Shown: positions 37,998-46,900 of the stretch, piece after piece | How the letters are laid out: the number at the start of each line of letters is the position of its first letter | How positions within the stretch are numbered: the stretch's first letter is position 1 | NCBI RefSeq assembly: GCF_017916325.1 | Contig: NC_090170.1 | Span: 740,001 to 804,000 of the forward strand | Reading direction: 5' to 3' | Source of the DNA: Leishmania martiniquensis | Taxonomy: Eukaryota; Euglenozoa; Kinetoplastea; Trypanosomatida; Trypanosomatidae | DNA length: 64,000 nucleotides | Position numbers and translations under genes: made by a program | Notes under the pieces: generated by a model | What the model was told of the DNA's origin: nothing | Database searches by the model: none | The model's input: only the letters and a program-made list of their open reading frames with translations

Positions 37998-40900
37998 ATG
38001 GAGGCACCGTTCGAACTAACGCCAGCTCGCGCACCTATTCTGTGCCTTGTGTGCACTGCCACCTCGTGTGGCAGTCAACTCATTGCCACCATCAATGTTA
38101 CCCTAGACACCACACTAGCGGAGGTGCGGTCAGTGCTGATCTCACTGGCGACGGGCGGTGACGGCGGGCCGGCGGCAGTGAAGCAGGCTCCGACAAACGT
38201 CTCTGCGCAGCAGGCACACACCATCGCCTCCACCCCACTGCACCCGTTTGACTTCACGGAGACGTTCAGCTTTGTGCACTGTGGTGGCTGCCGCGCCTAC
38301 GCGCGTGTCAAGGAGGTCTCGCTCCACGTTAAGGATGTGCTTCCGCGCTACCCACGGTTCGGCGTGCCGTCAGCGAGCCTGCCGGCAGGCGAGCGACGTT
38401 CTTCTAGCACGGCAGTACTCGGCGCTGCAACGTTAGGGAGCAGGCAGCGTGTGTGCTCGAGCAGCTGCACGCGGTGGCTTCCCGACGCGGCTCCGCCGCT
38501 CGCTGTGGTGCCACACCGGCGTCGGCCAAAGCGGCACCGATCACATGGGCACCATCAGCGTCTTTCTCACGACGAGGAGGAGGAGAGGAGCATGGCTATG
38601 GCGGACGTGGCTCGCCTGCCGCAGCAGAAGCGTTATGCCCTGGCAGCCATTTTCGTCACCCCAGGCGACCGTTCTGAGGGCGGACTCCGCGCAGAGCGCG
38701 TGGTGGCCGAACGTCTTCAGCTGCAGCTCCCCGATATGCGCAGCGAGTCAAGGGTGGCTGCCGTCAGCAGCCCAGGGTTGTTTTCTCCCACCACGCTCGC
38801 CGCTCATTATGGGCGGCCGTTCAACGTCAAGACGTGGTGCTCTGGCGTGACTCGGTGGAACGGCAACACAGAAGACCTCCTAGGCCGCACGCTTCTGCAC
38901 GAAGCGGCGCAGGTCGGTCACGAGGCCGCCGTCCACTTCTTAGTGTCGCAGCCGTACATCGCCGTGGACGCGGTCGAGCGACAGTCAGGATGCACCGCGC
39001 TACAACTTGCTGTGCTGGGGAATCACGTCGGTGTTGCCAAGGTGCTGCTTGAGGAAGGCGGCGCCAACCCTCTAATTACCAACCGCGTTGGCGACACCGC
39101 ACTCCATGTCGCGCTGGCGCGCCGCCGTGCGGTGTTAGTGGGATTGCTGTGCGCTCGTTTGCGCGCGCTTCAGGTTCCGCCGGAGGCGCTACAGGGGGAG
39201 TCTATGCGCAACAGCAATGGCTACACCCCAGTGGAGCTGTTTCGCCTCTACTCACCTTCCCTTGGTGACCTTTGCCGCGATGGGGCAAGTTTGACGGCGG
39301 TGAAGTCACTGGTGCACCACTACCTTTTCTCTCCCGAGGAGGTGACGGCGCGTGATGCGTTTTCTGGCCAAAGCGTACTCCACGCTGCCGCGGCTGGCTC
39401 TGACTTGGATGTGGTGCGGTACATCGCTGAGGACCTGGGCCTTGCCGCGCGTCTCTCCGTATGTGGCGGCCCAGACGCCGAACTCTTGAATGATTACCGT
39501 CGGCAGACCCCGCTGCACGTGGCCGCGACCAGCGGTGATCCAGCGTGCGTGCAGTACCTCCTCCATAATCTGCCAGCATCGTGCCTGGCACAGCCCGACG
39601 CAAACGGCAGCACGCCTCTCCTGGTGGCGATGAAGGCGCGGCGATGGCGTGTAGTAGAGTTGATGCTGGCGCAGTGCCCACCAGGCACCCTTGCCGCCGC
39701 GGTCCAGGACCGAAACGGGTTCTCTGCGCTGCACATTGCGTGTGGCCTTGGAATGGCCCGTGTGGCAGCCATCCTCTTGAAGCATCACGGCGCCGTCGCA
39801 GCGCAGAGCACCGCTGCGGCGAGACCCTTCTCCCCCCCGACGCTGTCTATGACTGCTGATGCGCAGTGGGGACCTCACTGGGAGAACGTTGCCCTCGTGC
39901 GCCACAGTGTCCTGCGCGGCCGGCTACGGAGGCTTGAAGAGCGCGAAATGAAGCGTCAGGAGCAGCGGAGGGCCGCTGCCGGTGACTCCCTGCAGGGGAG
40001 CAGCGAGCGCAGGAACTACCCGCTCGTCGAGGACGCGGATCCCGTGGCAGCTGCCAAATCCGCACACCAGTACCCATACGGTGGCGCGCGGCGTAGCTAC
40101 ACACCACTGCGATGCGCTCTACTCTACGCCGTGCGCCGTGGCAATGATGTGGCTACCGTGCCAGCCGACCTCCTCCGACTCCTCTGCGAGTACGGTGCGC
40201 TAACGGCAGAGACGCCAGATGACACTCGAGACCTTCTCTTCTTCCTCCTCACCCACCGATATGATGCCAGTGCAGAGCCGCTCCTGGCCTGGGTGATGGA
40301 GTGCTGCGCCGGTGCAGTTGCGGCGCTGCAACGTGACAATGTCCTTCTGTGCCGCTTCTGCGCCCGAAGTGACGCCGTCGGCGTTCGCTGGTGTGTCGAA
40401 AGGCAACTGTGCGATGTGCAGGCGAGGGCTATGAATCCGCTTGTGGCCTGCGCTGCTGCTGGCGATGCAGCCGCTGCGGCTTTTCTGATTCAGTGTGCTG
40501 GCGCAGACGTGAACGCTACGACGGGCCAGGGGTCTGCCCTCGCAGTCGCGCTGCAGAAGGGCCACGACGAGGTGGCGCAGGTCCTCATCCTCAGTCGGGC
40601 AGCTTTGTCCTCTCGGGACGGCTCATGGACCGCACTTCAGCAGGCGGCAAGCTCCAGCTTGGAGAGCGTGGTTCGCGGCCTTCTAGGGTCTGGCTTTATC
40701 AACCCACTCGACGTGTCGCGTGTCCTTCTTCGCACGCTGCAAGGGCTTCTGTATACAAGCCCCTCGCGGAGGTGCGAGGGGCTTCGCATGGCGTCCTACT
40801 TGGCTCGTGCCTATGACCCGCTTGCCTCTGAGGTGCACCCGACTGAGCTGCTGCACTTGTCTGCCGCGGTGGGAGGCTTTAACGTCACGCTCATCTTGGC

Positions 40901-43900
40901 GGAGCGCCTACAGGCACTGCCGAGGACAGTGTGGGCGGAGTTGCTTTCAACAGCGCCGCCACCGCCGCCTCGCCCAACGAGGCTGATTGCGCCAACTTTG
41001 GTGCCCCTCACCATCAAAGCCCCTCGGCTGCTGCCGAACCCTTTAACTGGCCGAGGGGGCCTCTATCGTCCGCCGAAGCCGTTCCACCGGCTTGTCGTGC
41101 CCACTGTTCGGCGGGCTACCATCGGAACGCTGCTGCATCGGGTGAAAGTACGGGACGTGTACAGCTACGCCGTGGAGGCAGGTCAGATTGACCTGGTGCA
41201 GCTGCTCCGGTGCGGCCTGCACCTGCCGCCGTGGCCGCTGCGCGACGTGCGAGGGTGGACAGTAACGGACTACGCCATGGCACACGACAGCTACCGCAGG
41301 GCGCCTCTTGTGGCGCTCTTTGTTGCCGCCGGCATTGCCCCTGCAACGCGACATGGGCGGCGCATGCTGCTCAGGAGCAGAGATAGTGCGCTGATGACCG
41401 CGGTGCACTACGCACAGCAGCAGCGCTGGAAGGCAGCGGCGGCTTCGCAGCGGCTCACTCACACCACGAGCGACGCTGAGGAAGGGGAGAAGCATGCCGA
41501 AGTCGCCCCCGCCACGGCAGCGCTGGAGCTTATTGCCGACACCCTCACCCGCCTCGTCGAAGCACCCACAGGTAAGGAAGTCCATGGCGAATGCGTTGCA
41601 ATGGTGCGCTGCGTCTTGGATGCCTTTGTAGAGGCGCACCATCTGAGTGACTTCCGCCATGTGCCGTGCTCGTGGCTCGGCTGTGTCGTGAGGGCCTGCG
41701 CTGCGGCGGGGCGGTTGGATGTGCTTCGACTGCTGAGAGAGTACTACTGTGTAGACCTTGCGCAAAGCTGGCTCAGCCACTCTTCAGGGTCATCGCCGAA
41801 TGCGCCTGACACACACCCGACGCCGCTTCTCATGGCAGTGCATCAGCGCCAAAGCGACGTTGTGGCCTACCTCCTCAAGGCCGGATGCACCGTGCACGTG
41901 CGCAGTTGCCCCAGCGCCGCCATGGCAGTGCATGTCCCGCTCAAGCATATCCAGACCTCGGTAATCAGCCCGCTTTGCTTGGCGGCGTGGAAGCGAGACT
42001 ATGTGCTATTGCGCCTATTGCTAGCAGCCTCGCCACCGCTCCGGCCCGAGGATACGGAAGAGGAAGCCGGCCGGAGCGTCGGCGACGCACTGCGCGGGCT
42101 GGTGGTGAGTGCACGCCATGGCATGCAGCCCGAGGAAGAGGCGGCGCTGGCCGACTGTGTTCGCGCGCTCGCCACAGCTGGCCATCCGCTGCGTTTTGCC
42201 AGCACGGTGCGCATCGCTGCGGCGAAGGGGTTAGTGCACGTGGCGCAGGCGCTTGTTGAGTGCTATGGTAGTGCGGCCCTTCTGGCCGACTTGGCTGCCT
42301 CCCGCGGCGCCGAAGCGGATGAGGATGCCGAGGACGCCGCCGTGCCGCGCACTCGGGGGAAGCTGACTGCTCTTGCCTACTTTGCCGCAGACGTGCGCCT
42401 TGTTCCAGTGCTTCGATCTCTGTTGGTCGAGCGAATGGCAGATGAGTGTAATCTTCATTCATGGAAGCTGACCACGCTGGCCGCAACGGCGCAGGCGCTA
42501 TGGCGCAAGGGTGGCCGGCGAAGCACGTGCGTGATGGCGGCGGCAGTGGACTACGCGCTGTGGCGCGGCTGCGCTGAGGGAGCGGTTGTGCTGTTAGCTC
42601 TTGGCTTCATAGGGCGCGGTGTGGCGCCGGCGCTGCTCTCGCAGTGTGGTGCACGTAGCTCTGCCGCGCCAGTTTCCGCAGCGGCGTTGTCCTTGTGCCT
42701 ACACCTCGCAAGCGTCCTTCGACTGTGGCACAGGCGGTGCGCTCAATACAGGTCCTACACAGTGCTGCACAGCGCAGCAGAACTCGGCTACGAGGACGCC
42801 GTGAGCGCTCTGACAGCGGAGATGATGGGACTCCACTTACCCGTGGTGGGCCCTGACGGCAGCGGGTCTGCGCTTTCGTACCCGCACACTCGCGCCACAG
42901 TCACTGCGCCGTCCCTCTACGCCCTCGCCTCCACGCACGCTGACGGCTGGAGGTGGTTTCCGTGCTTTGAGCGTGTCGAACTGGTACTCGACCCGCGATC
43001 CCTCTACATCGCGGCCCGCGATATCTTTGCCCTTATCTTCAGCGGTTTTGGCTTGTCGCAGGCGGTGGACCGAGTGTGCCGTCACGCGGCTCAGCACAAG
43101 CTCTTGGGCGATGTCTTCAGCGTTTTCGACAGCGGTGGGACTCCTGTTACGAATGCTGATGTTACTGATTCACGCCGTCTCGGTGCCCTAGATGCAGAGG
43201 CGGGCGCCGATGACGCGACAGCAGTAACGCGCGGCTGCGCAGTCTCAGCGTCGTTCGTCTCTCGCCAGCTGCAGGTGAAACCGGCAGCCTTTTTCTTGGC
43301 TGGCGGAACATACGTGCTCACGAGTATGACCTCGTTGACCTGCGCCATCGCTGCCGGCAGTCTAGAGTGGGTGCATTACATTTCCGTACAAGGGCCTTCC
43401 TTGGTATACCACCGCGCCACGGCGACCCGAGTTGCCATGGCAGCGGACAGGCGAGCGGCCGCGAAAGGGCACCACGCGCAACTGCAGGCTACCATGAGCG
43501 TTCGTAGTCGACGTCGCTCATGGCGCCCGCGCCAAGGATCGAGATGCCGTCCGCAGCACCGTCGGCACCACTGCGAGTCCTGCTTCGACGATAGTACCGG
43601 CACAAGTGCCAAGCCGACACTCCTGGCGGACGAAGTGTGCTGCATGGACGCTTTGACAATGTGCATGGCGATGCTGGCAGAGGCGCACCTGCGCCGCCAC
43701 AGTCCCGCGACGGCACAGACGTATGAGGATATACTTACCTTTTTGCTTTCCTGGCCCGCCGCCACTCCGCGCAAGGAGACGATCAACCTGCTTGTCATTG
43801 TCGCTGCTTCGCTGCGGCGGTGGCCGCTTCTGATGACCATCATGCAGCTGGCGGACCACCTCTACACGACGGAACAGATGGCTGACAGCGATGATCACCG

Positions 43901-46900
43901 GCAAGGACAGCAGCGTCAGCCGACGCCGCCGCGCTACCTCTTCCCGCTATTGCCAGAGGAGCTCCCAGCCGTTTTGGCACGCGTCATCGGCAGCGCCAGG
44001 CACGCTATGCACGCTGTCGCACGCTGGGCCCCAAAAGACGTTCTCATCGAGGTCGCCCGTCATTGCCAGCGCTCTGATGTGGAGGCGGCCGCAGATGCGC
44101 AGGGCTGCACAAGCGTCTACCACGCACTGCAGCACCGACAGCCGTTCGCACTGCAGACGCTTGCGGCCCTTCAAGTGCCTATGAGCCAGCCATGTCGCAT
44201 GCGACAGAGTCAGACACCGCTGATGGTCGCCGCGGCTCTCGGGCGCACGTCGCTAGTGACGCTGCTGCTAAAGCCGCATCGGGTGAACCAGAGGGATAGG
44301 GAGGGACGCACCGCACTCATGCTCGCCGCCGCGCACGGTCACCGAGCCGCCGTCGAGGTGCTTCTGGCGGCCAACGCCGACGTCTCCCTCTGCGACTCGT
44401 GCGGCCGCACGGCTGTAATGCTAGCAGCGTTGGGCGGCTACGACGACCTCGCCGTGCAGCTCGTGCAGAACTTCTGCCATGCCGGCGACTTGATATCGAG
44501 GCAAACGTCCGTGTTGCACTGCGCGGCGGTAGGTGGGTGCTGGCGCACCACGGCTGCTGCACTGAAGCTAGCAGTGCCGCCCGGCGCGCAGTTGATGGGC
44601 GGCCACGCTGAGGCTTCCGCGCTGCTTACGTTACGCGAGGACATCGACGGCCACACCCCTTTGCACCTCGCGCATGTCTTTGGAAGTGCGCGGGTCCTCC
44701 ACGAGCTCCTGCGAGTGCTCTTCAGCTTCTGCGGTGAGTGGGGAACAGCGCACGCGCTCTTGGCACGACTAGGCACGCACGGAGTCGGTGCCGTTGAAAC
44801 GCGCCTGATGCTGTGCGACTCCACGTTGCAGCGGTATGGCTGGCTAAGTGGTGTCCTCGAGGTAAACGCGGCACTGGAAGAGAAGGTGCGCCACGAGTAT
44901 GAGCAGAGCCCCGCCGCGCGTGGACTGAGAGTCGGGGAAGTGGCCTATCAGCCTGTCGCACCGTCCTTGCGCAGTGCTGAGTCGCTGCTTCTTTGGTGCG
45001 TGCAGGCAGGCAACACGGTTGGCCTGCGTGTGCTTGCTGACTACAACGTCGCGGATGACTGCGGCGCGCTGCACGTGGCTGCCGCAAACGGCTCTTGTAG
45101 TGTCGCGAAGATGCTCGTACAACTGGAGATGAGCGACCCCTCAGCACAAGACGTGCGAACCGGCCGCTATGCCTTTGAGTTGGCAGCGCTGTATGAGCAC
45201 ACAGAGTGCGCCTCCTTCCTGCTCACCCACACCGCACTGGACTGCGCTGCGTTGCTCGACAGCTATATGAACGCGAGCGACAGCGGCGCCATGGACACGG
45301 AGGGGGCGCCGCCAGAACGAAAAAATGGACACACGCGAAAGGGCGCAAGCGGCACGCCGCCAAGAGCGGGCGAAACTGCCTCGGCGGCGTGCTCTGCAGT
45401 GCCGCTGCTGCACGTGATGGCGGGCCACTGCGGTGGCAAGCTCCTGGTCCAGTTCGTTGAGCTAACTCTGCGTACAGCCGCTCGCACGTACGTGGCGTCA
45501 TCGACCCGCCATGGCGGTGTGAGTGGTGAGCAGAGCGGTGTAGAGGTACTGAGCTTGGCGCTGTACGGCGCGCTTCAGAGACCCGCCGGGCGGTCGCGTC
45601 TCACTCCGCTAGAGTATGCGATCGCGGTTGGGGACCCTGCTGCAGTCTTGCGCACTGTGCAGGTGCTACAGCGTCTCCACGAAGCAGCTGATGCGCTGAA
45701 GCCGGCGCCATCGTTGCCCATGCGTATCGCCTCCAGTGGCGCGATGCAATTCGGCACTGCCAGCGCCTTGGGCGGGGCCGCTGGGGAGAGCATCGTGCCT
45801 CTTCAGTCAAGCGGCCGAGCTGCTGCGACTCGCACGGAGGCGGTGCTCGTGTCTCCGTCGTTCCTGAGCTGGGTTCCAACGCTCAGCCCTGCTGTGCGCA
45901 CCATCTTGTTTGACGTGTTTGGCATGTGGGAGGTGGCCAACGTTGCCGGCTTCGCACCGCCGCGCGATGCGGCGTCGCAACCCTCGCCCACGGCACCACC
46001 CACAGGCGGCAGGGGGAATGCGCATGGCGAGCGTGAGCAACAGCGGCTGCAGCACGGCAAAGATGAGCCGATGACAGGCAAAGCAACCGCGCGAGCGCTA
46101 GCAAGCACGCAGCGCGTCCGGTTCAGCGATGTGCGCCTTCTCGGCATTTCTGTGCTTCAGCATGATGACTACTGCACCGAGGTGCTGCACGGCCTCTTCA
46201 CCCCGGATCACGAGCGCGAAGTGCTGCGACTGCTCTTGCACGACTTCCCGTACAAAATTCGCTACGAACCAGAGTCGTACCGGCAGTGCAGTCTGTCGAC
46301 TCAGACGCAGCTGCTGCGGTGGCTTGGCACGTCCCTGGTTCTCGGCACCTACGACGTCACGTCTTCGAGCGGCGCACCGACGACTGAATGGGCGTCGGCC
46401 GTGGGGGTAGAGCGGGGGAAGGTAGCGGACGTTGACTCCATTGAGATCCAGGTGGTGCTTCACCGCGCCGAGCAGTTTGCCGCGCTTACCGGCACGGCAC
46501 TGTCACATTCCTTGTACTTGTCAACGGCCCAGCATGCACTGATCGTCCCAGACGTGATGGCGACGCTGCCCAGTACACGGCGCACACAACGCGAGGCGTG
46601 GCAGGCAGAGCTCAGAAGCCTAAGCGCACGCGCGACGCGACTGTTGCAGCGCCAGGCGCATCCTGTCATTCAGCACAGCGCCGTCGCCGTAGACTGGAGC
46701 CTCTCGACGGTGACAACCGATAGGGCCGCAAGTGCGTCGGCAGACTTTGACAGGTACGGCGCTGCTTTTGTGCGCGTCCGAGATGCGCTGCGCACGTTCA
46801 TAGACTGGGTTAGTGGCCCGCTCCAAAGTCTTCTGGCCGAGGTGGACGCTGATGACCTGGCGACGGCCGTTACGGGGGTGCCGCAGGCCGGGATGACTGG

